DNA of 60,000 nucleotides from Symsagittifera roscoffensis (lineage: Eukaryota > Xenacoelomorpha > Acoela > Convolutidae): positions 35,440,540 through 35,500,539 of the forward strand of contig NC_087063.1 in assembly GCF_963678635.1 (NCBI RefSeq). The letters run 5' to 3'. Positions within the stretch are counted from its first letter, which is position 1. The number at the start of each line of letters is the position of its first letter. Below are positions 33,004 to 45,300 of this stretch, one piece after another. The notes beneath the pieces are model-generated. The model did not search any database and had not been told where the DNA came from. It worked only from the letters and a program-made list of their open reading frames with translations. The translations under genes and the position numbers were made by a program.

Positions 33004-33913
33004 CAGTGCTGATTTAAATTATCCGGACAAAACGCATTTAACGTGGCATTTGAATCGTGTTTTTCTCAAATTGAGTTAAGTTAAGGCGAAAAATGATGAA
33101 GAAAAAACTTGCTTAGAACTTAAGCAGAATTAATATGGAACAATTTGATTTGCAAAACTCGGGCCCAAAACTTTACCCCAAAACGGATCCAATTTAATTA
33201 ACAAAAATCATACTGAAACTACCACGTCAATTACTGACAAAGATATATCAAAGTGAGCCTCTTACGTAGCCAAGGAAAGTTAAAAAAAAGTACAATCTCT
33301 AAAAATTAGTAAAAGTTGATTTATTCTTTGTTTGAGAGACAAAAAGTGCCATTTTTTTCAAACAAAACGGATCTATTTATTAATAACCCCCTCCCCTAAG
33401 GTACTGCTAAAAAAATAGATGTCAAATAAATAAAATCAGTAAATTAGCACTAGAGCGTTTTATTTAAGTCTCGAACTTTGCTGCGCTCTGATTGGTCAAA
33501 AATTCGTTAATTTAGTCTACTTAACAATCTCCCTCCCTTACTTGAAAATGGGAATTGTTAATTAGATCCAATAAAACACCCATTTTTGTTTTGAAACAAT
33601 TTGTAAAATTGTTGCGCAATTTTTGGGAGATTATACCCTGCGCTACGTAAGGGCTCACCTTGAGAAAATTTTGTCAGCAGTTGACCAGGTAGTTTTGCCG
33701 TAATTTTTGATTAACTAGTAAAGCCTAAGTTTATCCGTTTTTGGGATAAAAATTTGGCCCAGAATTTCGCAAAATAAATTGCACTATATCAATTCTCCTA
33801 AAATTCTAAGCAAGTTTTAAAATCATCATCATTTCTCGTATAAACTCAACCCAATGTGAGAAAAAAGCATTTTATATTTCAAGTTTAATGAGTTAATATT
33901 TAAATCAGCACTG
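33004..33913. mobile_element. Second, older Tc1-like foldback element
   Basis: Same termini as 31708-32432 (CAGTGCTGATTTAAATTATC at left; ATTTAAATCAGCACTG at right) with TA on both flanks. The arms have diverged, and the middle is interrupted by unrelated sequence about 33380-33570, including one end of the CTACTTAACAATCTCCCTCC family. It is 570 bp from its sister, in direct order. Confidence 0.8.
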
Positions 33914-34200
33914 TAAGAAAACTTCGTCAGGACAAAAAAATCATTGTCTTATCCTTCATGAAAAACAAGTTCATGTTCAGAGATTAGTTCTTTTTTTCGG
34001 AAATTAGAGTGGAAAAAAATTAACGGGACAACATGGCCCCTTCTTATTTGCAAGCTGCACTATGAGTTATGAATCAATTAAGGAGACACCTGAAAAACCT
34101 GAGAGACACAATTAAGGAGACACCAATCAAAACTAAATAAAAAGTTTCATTTCCTTATCACGCCTTTGTTAAAGTTTAGGAGAAAAAACATACTTGTCAG

Positions 34201-34593
34201 CAGGGGCGGACCTGAAATTTTCTCGAGGGGGGGGGGGGGGGGGTGGGTGCGGATTTTGACGACCTTTTTTTTAGGTCGATCAGATTGATTTTCCGAGCTC
34301 TCCCAAAGCAGTAAAAAGATTTACGCAGGCAATTTTTTGAAAAAACAGGTCAAAAAAGCCGTTTTTGGGCACTTTTTGGAAAATTTTGACAAAAAAAACG
34401 CGTTTTATTGGCGCGCGCTCCTTCTCAAAATTAGTATACATTGGCGCCGAAGGCGCCTTTAGAAAAAATTTAGGGTCGGTCGGCCAAAAATGGATTTCTT
34501 AAAAAGTTCCAGGGGGGGGACCCTTTGGGTTGGCAGGGGTTCGAATCCCTGAGGGAGGGGGGCGTCCGCCCCCCCCCCCTAAATCCGCCCCTG
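34201..34593. mobile_element. hAT-like MITE with perfect 8-bp target duplication
   Basis: Left end CAGGGGCGGACCTGAAATTT, right end AAATCCGCCCCTG, flanked by CTTGTCAG on both sides (34193-34200, 34594-34601). CAGGGGCGG termini with an 8-bp duplication are typical of hAT elements. A 19-base G-run lies just inside the left end and a C-run inside the right. The 393-bp interior has no coding capacity. Confidence 0.93.
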
Positions 34594-35418
34594 CTTGTCA
34601 GGGTAAAAGACTTTTGGATCTTTCCAAGTTTCAAAACGCACAAACCTTGATTCACCTTAAAGAGACCAAAAGGTTCGGAATTTATTAAATTTCCTCTTTT
34701 AATATGTTACTGTGAAGAACTACATAGGTCTCGTTTATATGCCTACTTTGTTGTTGTGTAAGTAGCACAGAAATTTCCGACCATAGCTATCACTGCAAAA
34801 ATTTTCAAAACAAAATTGTTTTAACCTTTTTTCCGCCAGTGGTTGAATGGTCCTGACTGGACTTGAGAGGCGCTAATTTCAATTCCAAAAACTATTTTTA
34901 TTGCTTTCTTTTTCATTTTCAATTGGAGAATTGAGAAGGCTGTAATAAGGAAGCTAGTTATTAGATGCCTAATTAACATTTAAAAAATGTCATTTTTTTA
35001 CTGCCATGAAGAAAATTCATAGCGCAGTGTAAATTATCTAAGGACTACATTGGTTCGGAAGGTGAAAATAATCAGATCGCATTTTCTCGACACTACGTTT
35101 TCTTCTAACTTTGAAATATTGATAAAATCACGATTTGAAGCGCTTCATTGCGAGTTATAAGAAAACAGCGGAAAATGTTGTTCCTTCCCACTGTCAGTGG
35201 TCGGAACAAAACAAAAAAGAAACTTTCGTTTGCAACTCTTACACAAAATACAGCCGTATATTCATTCATCGACGCCTATTGCGCACAAACAAAAGCAAAT
35301 TACTCCATAAATAAATTTGCTCTTTTTTGGTTTTGTTCAATGATATGAAATAATCACAGAGTAGAAACTGAAGAAACTATCGTACAATTGTTAGTTTCAA
35401 AAATAAAAAGCTCCAAAC

Positions 35419-36015
35419 CAGGGGCGGATCTAAGATTTTCTTGAGGAGGGGGAGCGGGGGTGCGGATTTTCGAAGAAAATTCAAAAAAATTTTGTCTACC
35501 TTTTTTAGGTCGTCCAAATTCATTTTCCAAGCGCTCCCAGAACACTATAAAAAACCTGTTTTCAGGGGGGCGGATCTAGGATTTTCTCGAGGGGGGCGGA
35601 TTTTCAAAAAAAAAATCGAATTTTGACGACCTTTTTTTTTTTAGGTCGACCAAATTGATTTTTTGACCTCTCCCAAAGCACTGTTTTGCCCCTATTTTGG
35701 CAAAATTTTCTGCGCCGCAGGGAAATTTTTGAAACAAAAAAAAACAGTCAAAAAAGGCGTTTTTAGGCACTTTTTGGAAAATTTTGACCAAAAAATTGCG
35801 TTTTATCTGCGCGCGCTTCCCATTCAAAATTAGTATGGGAATATTGGCGCCGAATTTTAGGGTCGGTCGGCCAAAAGTAGATTTCTTAAAAAATGCCAAA
35901 GGGGGGACCCTTTGGGTCGGCAGGGTGTCGAAAACCAACGAGGGACCCTTTTGGTTGGTGAGGGGTCGAAATCCTGAGGTGGGGGGGGGGTCATCCTTCT
36001 CTAAATCCACCCCTG
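35419..36015. mobile_element. Composite hAT-like MITE
   Basis: Left end CAGGGGCGGATCTAAGATTT, right end CTAAATCCACCCCTG, flanked by CTCCAAAC and CTCCAAAT (35411-35418, 36016-36023; 7 of 8 match). A second left end, CAGGGGGGCGGATCTAGG, begins at 35563, and the sequence after it repeats the order of the first 140 bp. It is thus a full copy carrying an extra partial head, by nested insertion or internal duplication. Open frames here are non-coding. Confidence 0.8.
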
Positions 36016-36164
36016 CTCCAAATATTCTTGAAGTTCAATCTCCATTTTTTTTCGCACCGAGCTCTTCTCCACCCAATTTCAATACCAGAAGAAGTTTTTT
36101 CGTTGCAATTATCCTTATGCAAATAGTTTACTTCTTTTTTTCAGTCACAACTTTTTAGTTAAGC

Positions 36165-36465
36165 TCTCATTTGCAAGTCAACATTTCGACCACTTATGGT
36201 TATTGTTGTGTTATCAGCAAAGAGCTGATTCGTACTTCACTAAATGTTTAGAAAAATCATTGAGGTAAGCTATAAAAAGAAAAGGACCCAGTTCCCCTCC
36301 CTGTGGAACACTTATTGAAAGTTATCTGACCGGTTGACCACATATCAGAACCGGTTGGTTAAACAGCGTTCACAAAACTCATATCTTTCCACGGAAAACA
36401 AACATTTCAAAATCTTGAAGAATATAATGGTCTATTGTCTCAAAAATTTTTCAAATATAAACGTA
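36165..36465 (-). pseudogene. Relic of a LINE reverse transcriptase
   Basis: Minus-strand translations give, in order but in different frames, IFETIDHYIL (like the RT A motif AFDxIDH), SISVPQGGELGPFLFIAYLN (the B motif, SGVPQG..LGPLLF) and LFADNTTI (the C motif, FADDT, with the second Asp now Asn). Several stops and at least one frame change make it inactive. It sits next to the composite hAT-like element. Clade unknown. Confidence 0.7.
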
Positions 36466-39361
36466 AGCAAAGCTGGTTTAGATTGCACTACGAAATGATT
36501 CATTTTTTTCAGAAATGGCATTGACGTATGAGTGTTTACGCCATATCCTTAAATCTTTCAAGAATTAATTTCAAAAACCTGCAAGATAAAGATTACCACC
36601 AAGTCATGCAATGCGTTTTTTTTAATTTACTTGGGTACAAACCATTAACAATAAAAACATATCAGCAAAAAAACCAAGGATGTAACGCGTAAAAGTTAAG
36701 AATATGATTTTTTATGCCATCATGAAGACATTTCTTGTTCTAAGTTTTTAAATTAATTTTTGGATTTCTGGTGAACGGTTACGAGCAAAAACCATGATTT
36801 TTGTGTACGAATCAATGAACGTTTTGATAAGATTCATAATTTACCCCGACGAGCTTTTTTATGAGATACATGAATAGTTGCCAAATTTTCAACAAACCAG
36901 AAAACTGGAAATATGATTGACGATTTTAAAAATATTTTCAACTTTTCATAAAAATAACCCAATGAGGAAACCGTGTCAAAAGGTTATTTTTTAACTTCCG
37001 CTCCACTTGATCTCTTGTTATTATAGAGTGTATTTTGACTCTCATATCTCAAATTAATTTGAATTGCACGTAAAAAAAAGTAATATAAAGCAAACCGCAA
37101 AAAAGAACTTTTTGAGCATGAGCTACTTTCAAGACTTTTTCCTGAACAAGAGAACATAGCCAACAGTTTGGAAAAGAGTCAATGAACGCAAGGAAACCGA
37201 AAACAAATAACTTGTGCCGAATTTGAAAATCAAAACACAGGGCCTCAAAACTCTAACAATACCAGGAACAATTTTGATTGACACTTTCTTGATACAATTA
37301 ACCAAATTTGAGAAAACTGGATCAATACGTAAAGATTTTATTCCGCAGGGAAATCTGAACAATAAAATCCACTTTCGAATTTAGAAGTTGATCACGTTTT
37401 TTTTTACTTTTACACTTTTGCTGTTCGACAGTGCAGTTCCCCTTACTTTAATAAATGAACTTGAAAATAAATCAGAAAAGAAACCGCGAAAAGTCATATT
37501 TGCGCATGAGTAAAACTTAAGACGTTTCCTGAAAAAAGAAACATAACTCCGAGTATGCAATATAATTGCAAAAACGCACTGTAAGCTAGCAGACAGAAAA
37601 AGAGAACCATTATTTCCAACAAAAATTGAAGAAAAAATTGACAAGCTACAACAAAAAATGTCAAAATGTTGTCTGCGATGGATGATGTTCTATTTAAGAA
37701 AAACACGTCCAGAAACACAATCGAATGCGTTTATTGAATTTTCAAAAAAATTATCACGCTCCAACTAATCAGCCAAAACTTAAATGACCGTAATGACTGT
37801 AGTAACGAAAAAGAATGAAACAAGTACAGTCGGCTGCTGTGCAAGTAGCACAGAACGTTCCGACCATATTCTTGAAAAACTTTTTTTTTCAAAATTCTTT
37901 CATTTTTTTGCGCGTGCTGTGATGAAAGGAAATAAAAAACTCTAGATTGTAGACAATTTCATTTTTCATAACAAAATTGGCTGATTGGGAAGCAGTTTCT
38001 TCAAAAAATAACTAGTAAAAAGAACAATAAAAAAAAATTTTTTAATTATGTTTGCAGAAGTTTCTTGGAATTTTCCAAGTTTTATTTTGGCAAGATGGCA
38101 CTAAGAAACTTAACATTTTTTTAAACTTAAACTTGAGAGTTTGAGTGAAAAATTCATGTCTTATTTATTACTAACCTGCGACTATCCTTCTATAATAAAC
38201 CTCGCTTTATTCTCTCGAAATCAGACGAAAAATGAAGAATTTCCAACCGATTTGTCCCGACACAGGGAACATTTTTTTGGAAATTTTTAAATGTCGTTCT
38301 CAACAGCACTGAAAGGGCTTTGATGTGATATCTCACTCAACCTGGACCGATGATTATTTGAGTTATCTAATTTTGCGCGAAAAAAACTTAAGCACACCCG
38401 AATAAAAAGCCTCTCGATTTTCAAAGGTCGAAACAAAAATTGTTGAGATGATAAACTAGAATATCTATGAGTAGCTTAATTTTAACCTTTTGTGCAACCC
38501 AGAGGGGAGCATTAAATTATATTTGTCTTGATACGACACAAAAATGGGCTACTAAGTCGAAATAATTTAGACTGAATGAGGTTTTTCAGGAAAATGGAAA
38601 ATGTACGAAGTCTAGGCAGGAAAAAGTAAAAAGTGAAGTTAGTAAATCAACACCATAAAGAACTAGAATGAAAATTTTAACATCACAAAAAAAAAACAAT
38701 TCTAAGATATGGCAACTTAGCCGACAAAACAAGCAGAAAACTAATAGGCCGACATTTGTTTTTCAAATTGAATTCTTCCCGTTTAAAAAAGAGCCTAAGT
38801 CAACTTATTTACCCGAATAGCATTGATCACTTATAAATATTTAAAAGAAACAAAACTATTTGGAACTCCTTCCAAACTTAAGTCAGGCAGCCGTTGATTT
38901 CTTCCAAAAGCTTCAAGCCATCAAACTTAGACGGTTTCTTTTTTAAATTTGAATTAAGCCCGTCGAAACATATTCACCCGTCGAAAATTCAAGCTGATCT
39001 CGTGATTCTATACTTCTAAGCTCCTGTGAAATCTTAACTTGTGCTATAAACTAGGACTAACTCCGACTCAAACATACTTGATTGCGTAGTACAAAAAATT
39101 GTACTAGGTGATCAAGTGCTGAAATCTTTGCTGTTCATATTCCAACTCATTGAATTTTAATGATAGACTACCATAAATCCGAAAAAAAACAGTTGCTTCA
39201 ACTGCAGTGTAAAAACTATAAAACCGGCACGTTTATGGAAGCAAAAATGATAAATCTCAACACTGAAAACTATTGTGCACATCTTGTCGAAAGCGCACCG
39301 GGGGACTACTAAGCTGGCACGAAATTGAAATATTTCAAGTAACAGATCATCCTCAGTTAAG
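36466..39361. other. Intergenic repeats before the sulfotransferase
   Basis: Mostly AT-rich. A GTGCAAGTAGCACAG-type element runs about 37830-38455, from CTGCTGTGCAAGTAGCACAG with CGTTCCGACC to TTTTCAAAGGTCGAAACAAA, with the family's CCGATGATTATTTG word at 38350. A GCCGACAAAA-type repeat remnant follows at 38.5-38.8 kb. No gene supported. Confidence 0.45.
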
Positions 39362-42300
39362 ATGCGTTTGTGTGGAATTGTATTAAGAGCGCAGCGAAGA
39401 ATTTCGAAACCAGCATTGTTGGTCATTATCTGTCTACTATGTGCGCTTCACGTGTTTCCAAAATACTTCGAGAAACAAGGAAACAGAAGCTGGAAAAATC
39501 CCTGGAATCAAATACAAAAGCCACCTGGAAAAGTCCTTATTTTGTCTAGCTACCGTTCCGGTTCATCTTTAATGGGGGAACTAGTTGCTACGACTTCTAC
39601 TCGGTAAGTAAAAACTTTAAAAAAACAAGTCTGATGAAATTTTTATTAGACCTACTGGATCCAAACTATATGTAAAAAGAATGAATTCAAAAACTGTGTT
39701 GCGCCTTGTTATTTTCTGTCGCTTTTTTCGCTTTGCTCTTGTGATACTGAATATGACGGAACTTATCTGGGTTTTTGATTCCAAAGGCTTTCATTCTCTG
39801 GTCGGTCAAATCCACACCAGAAATTGCAGGAGACTTCTTTTTCACTTTAACCATTTTTTTCACAATTTTAGTAGTTTTCATCTCGCGCGTCATCTTTTTC
39901 TTCCTGCGTTGCTTTTCAGCTGCAAACTTAATATCTGATAACAACAACGACATTCCATTTTTGAAATCTTCATCGGCAGTCGCAGCTGGAACTTCATTAG
40001 GATCTTTGTAAAGAGATGAAAAAATTTTGGCTTTTTTGAACTTATTATTTGCAAGTTTGCTAAATTTACGCTTGTCATAAGCCTCATCTCTGTTATCTCT
40101 GTATTGACTAGCTTTTTTTAAACTGACCCAATTGTTCAGTTCCCGATCAGGGGCGGCTAAGATCTCTTCATATGTCAAACCAAACGTGTCACTAGTGGTT
40201 TCACGATACTTGAATTTGAACTTGGGCTTTTCTGGAGCATTAATTGGCCTTGGATCGTTTTGGCCGATTTGAGAAACTTCTTCAACAACGTCATCCAAAT
40301 CTATACTGTAATTCTTCTCTAAGTAATGCTCAAAAGTCTCTAATTCTGGGTTAAAAGCTGGTTTTTCAACAGCTGATTTCAAGGCTGATTCTATTTTGCT
40401 CGAAGTGCCATTTGTATTTGACATTTCCTCATAATTATCGGATTCCATGTCCGAAAATTGAGGTTTTTTCTTGTCATTTGTTGCATAATACTCATCATTG
40501 AACGCTTCCGCCATAAGTTTGTCATGTTTATCTGGGTCGAAGTCAGATTCCAAGTCTTCCTCGCCGACTGCGACGTTTTTAGTTCCCGCACTTTCTCTTA
40601 TCTTTTCAATCTTGTCCAAGATCTCTTTCTTTTTCAGCTGCTTTAACCTTTTTAGATCCTCCTTGCGACGGTTCTCGAATTGATCACGTTTCTCTTTTAC
40701 CTCGCGTCGCTTCTGACTGCGACTTGCTTGCCCGGATTGTCTAAGAGTTTCTGAAACATTTCTGGGAAACGATTTGATATCAGTGCCTCCTGGGACCTCG
40801 AACCTGAAGTTATAGTTAGCCTCGTGCTGCTCTTGATTTTCAACAAATTCAGTATCCGACTCAAAACTCTCCTCATCATCTACAACTTTTCTGTTGTCAT
40901 TATCATGGTCATCGTTTTCATCCTGATTATTATCAGAGCCATCTGATTCATTTTCAGAGTCACAACTTTTGTCCAGAATAAAATTCAACAAATCTTTCTC
41001 CTTGTCCGAAAATATCTTAACCTTCTCAACATGATTTGAATGTTTGAAAACCCCTTTAGATTTATCTACAGGATCAGGTTTTGGCTTTTTTATAAGTAAG
41101 GAGGAACTGTCATCTTCAGAATCAGATTCAGCTTGAATAGCTTTGGTGATTTCTTCTTTCAACGCGCGTTGTTCATCATTGTAAAACAGAAGATTTTTCG
41201 ATTCTCCATTAAACTTCGCCTTAGATGTTTCGTTTTCGCTTTCTTCGTTACTTTCATCTGAGCCATCTTCTCTTAGCAGCACTTCTCTTTCGTACTCGTC
41301 AAGCAGTAAAGGTTTCGATTCTTCATTTGCCTTCCGTTTCTTCTTGTTTTCTGAATTCCTCGGTGGTTCTCCGTCAAAATACTTAACATTTTTGTCATAA
41401 ATGGAAGGGTCTTTCTGTCTTAAAGCAGTCATTACTTTGAGGAACTGCGAATCATCAATAGCATCAGGTCCGACCTCTTCTTCCGAACTAGAACTATCTT
41501 CATCGTCTTCGCCAAATCTGTCTTTCAGTGTTTGGTATTCCTCTTTCTCGCGGTATGATTCGTACTTCTTTGCAAACTTTGCGTTTATTTTAAACTCGCC
41601 ATTTTGGTTAGAAGACGTGATAGAAAGTCCAGCGTCATTGTAGCATTCGTCATCGTCGAAAAGAGACGGCATAATACAATTCTGAAACAAATTCCATTCT
41701 TCTTTTGCCATAAGCCTGCAAAATGCAGTCAGCAGGGGCGGATCTAGGATTTTCTCAAGGAGGAGGAGGAGGAGGAGCGGGGGGGGCTAAAATTATGTAA
41801 CGCAGATCATTATCCGGATGGAAGAAGAAACAAGAAGAGTGTACGGGATGACAGACGAGTGTAACGAGAACCGTCCAGGGGCTGTCCTCCTAGACATCAC
41901 CAAGGCTTACCCTCGCACCAACAAACCCCTTCTGTGGGGTATGTTAGCCAGATTTGGCATGACGGACAAGGTGCTCGATCTGCTGAAAGGTCTCCATGAA
42001 GAAACGCGATACCGGGTGAAAGGAAAGGAAGGTCTCAGCGATGATTGGGCCCCAGCCAGAGGACTCAGAGAGGGGTGCGCAACATCACCTATCCTTTTCA
42101 ACGTATATCATGCCGAAGCAATAAGAAGAGCGGAAAGAGAACGGAGAAAGGAGGCGGCGGAGAGAGGTCAAGAGTGCGGTCTCACCTGGAGGTGGACACC
42201 AGGAGGCAGCCTCCCACCGAGAGAAGGGCCCAGAGCATTGCATAGCAGCAACAAGTGTAATTTCATCCTGGAGGACTCGTTGTTCGCAGACGACACCTCT

Positions 42301-45300
42301 CTACTTGGTTGGACCGAAGAGCTCGTCATAGGGAAAGAGGTGATCAAGAAGAAAATGATGGAGTTTGAAGAGAAATGCCACGACGGCAAAGAAGAGTCCA
42401 TCACTTTTGCAACTACCAGCGCCCAGAAGACTAGAATGCTGGGAACGCTCATCGGGAAACGAGAAGACCGAGGAGCCAGGATCAAGAGAGGGTACCACGC
42501 GTGGAGCAAGGTGAAACAATGGCTCTGGAATTCGAGCCTCTCCAAGCGCACCAGAGCATTGGTGGTCCAAGCCGTAGTGGAGTCCACTCTCCTGTTTGAC
42601 TGTAGCGTTAGAGCATGGACACCGACCGACATCCAGAAGTTCCAGAGCGTTGCAGACAGAGCCTACAGGTTTGTGTGGAACAATGGAAAACCTCACACAC
42701 TGATAAGGATGCAGAATGAAGGAGTCAACAGCTACGAGATCCGCAGACAGTTGAACATTGAATCGATAAGGACTAAGATCGAGTGCAGAGCATTAGAGCG
42801 AATGGGCCACGTTCTCAGAATGTCGGATGAGAGGATTGTGAAGAAAGCCGTGCTCGGATCCTGGAACATGGAGAGGACACGCAGTGGGAACTCGCGAGGC
42901 AACACCATCCAGTACTGGCGCAGACTGCTGAAAGAAGCGGGACATGAAGACGACAACAGCGAGAACCTCACCAACGACCGGAAACGATGGAAGAAGACCG
43001 TTACAGATCGCAGGACGTTCCTCAAAAACTGGGAGACGCAAATGTGCAACTGGCACAGAGGATCGGAAAAACCGGCCCGCTCACAATGGAATAGAGAGAG
43101 AATAAGTGACAGCGGTTGGCCTTGCCGCTGGGACGGATGCGACAAGATGTGCGCAACAAAAGGAGGACGGACGAATCACGAGAGAAAAGCACACAGAAGG
43201 GAGTCAGTGGACTTCAAGTGTCCAAAGTGCAACGACAGTTTTTCGGACCAGGCTGCTCTGACAAACCACTTCAAGGCGTGCCAAGGAGGGCAGGGTGGGT
43301 TCTGTCCGAAGTGTCAGAGGTCCCTGTCGTTGAGCAACATGGCAAGACACCGGAGGACCTGTCGAGGAGAACATCCGACAGCCCCAGAAGTAACCAACAC
43401 CATTATCACAGGACGATTCGCCGGAACGAGAGCCAGAATCCAATGCGAAGAATGCGGTACTTGGGTGACAAAAACAACATTTCAAGACACTGGAGCACAT
43501 GTCCTGGAAACTGGGAATCAAGGCCCCCCACGGGGCGTAAATGACAAAGAAGAAGAAGAAGGCTAAAATTATTATTTCTTTTCACCCAGAGACGACACTG
43601 CACTTCGCTCACAAGTTAAAAAAAACATGGCAAATAAAGCTTCAAACCCGACAAAAAGGAAAAATAAACAATTGCGATGCAGAATATTTTTGTTTAGAAA
43701 TGACAATAATCAAGAAAATTATCGCAAATCGCAATTTTAATTTATCAGCAAAAACATTCGAAAGCATTATTAATGCTGCAAGTTCGGTGACTTTAACCAA
43801 AGCTCTTAATTTGCTTGCAGAATCGTAAGTTGGTCAGAAGACGATCGAGGTAGCCATTCATAGAACGACAGTGAAAAATGGATTTTTGTGTAAGAATTAT
43901 TAAGAATAATTAGAGACGGTTTTGAGCAATTTCAACTATGTGAAATGAAAAAATCACAAATGAAAGTTCTTCATTTTTCAAATGGAACCTGACGAGTAGA
44001 CTTTCATATCTTATGAAACTTATTAAATAGTTTCATATTGAAATGGATGATGAAACAAAACCAACGGGTGGAACTTCTCGGAGAAGGCTGGACTCAATCG
44101 AAAACTACTATCCTACCATCGAAGAAATCATGGCCTCATCTGACGACGAAATAAACAAGTATCTACACAAAACGAAGAAAGATTCAATTATTTGTATCTT
44201 CAAAGAATTGCTATCGCAACATCGACTGACCCTGTCTAAGAATGAAGAAATCGCCGACCTCAAGAATACAATTTTGGCAGTTGGCGATTCGCTTCAAAAC
44301 CAGACTCCTACAAAATCTCAAGCTAAGTCTTTTGCTTCGATAGTAAAACAAGTTCAATCTAGTTCCACTAACTTTGAAAATGAAATTCGTATATCTGGTG
44401 TTCCTGAATTAACTTCAGCTACTCCAGAAAAACCGAAAAGAATTGACATTTTTGAACATGACGAGAGTAATCTAAACACTGTTTTGAATCATTTGGGTAT
44501 ACCTAATGACCATGTTGCCTCAACAGCGAGGCTAGGAAAGTTCAACCCAACTTCCACCAGGCCCAGAACTATGCTTGTCAGGTTTAGAGACAAGTTTACA
44601 GCTGAAAAAACGCTTGCACGAGCTTCAATGTTGAAAACATTCACTGGAACGTACAAAAACGAAAAATATTTTGCATATATCAGTAAATCTCTTTCGAAGG
44701 AAGAGCAGGAAAAGGAGAATGCAATCCTTCGTAAAAGACGCGATCTAATCAATGAAGGTGTTAAACCAGAAAATATAAAAATTAGGAACCTAGAGCTAAT
44801 AGTAAACGGAGTGAAAACCGACTACCTGAAGACAAGCGCTTCAAAAGTCTGACCATCTGCCTCCAGACCCGAACCAATAGAACTAAGTTTGTTACTCTAC
44901 AACATCAGAAGCTTGTTACAGTTGTCTCGACGGAAAACTTTTGCAAACTACATATCCATTCACTCCTATAGTATTATTTGCATTTGTGAAACATGGCTCA
45001 CGTCGGACTTCAATGACACCGAACTCTTTTTGCCACAATACAACATTTTTCGCTCAGACCGGCCTCAGAAAGACTCGGGACTGTCATCTCATGGAGGCAC
45101 CTTGGTGTGCATCAAAAAGTCTATCATATCTTATTCCATCCCTCTTCCCGATATTTTCCTTGGTTCATGTTGTGCTGTCATGTGTGTTTTCAAGTCAACC
45201 AAACTATTGGTTGTCTGTTGCTATTTTCCCCCACCTTCCAGTTCTTTCAGAATTAGTTCAGAATCAATCATATCCCTTTTAAACATCATTGAGACTACCG

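Noticed and set aside
35576-36158. ORFs of 124-144 codons in the composite MITE
   Set aside because: They lie within the hAT-like element, in opposite strands over the same bases, and show no transposase motifs.
42045-43612. Many minus-strand and alternate-frame ORFs across the zinc-finger retroelement
   Set aside because: They are shadows of the RT frame. Only the short +1 frame at the C-terminus carries a finger half and is explained by a frameshift.
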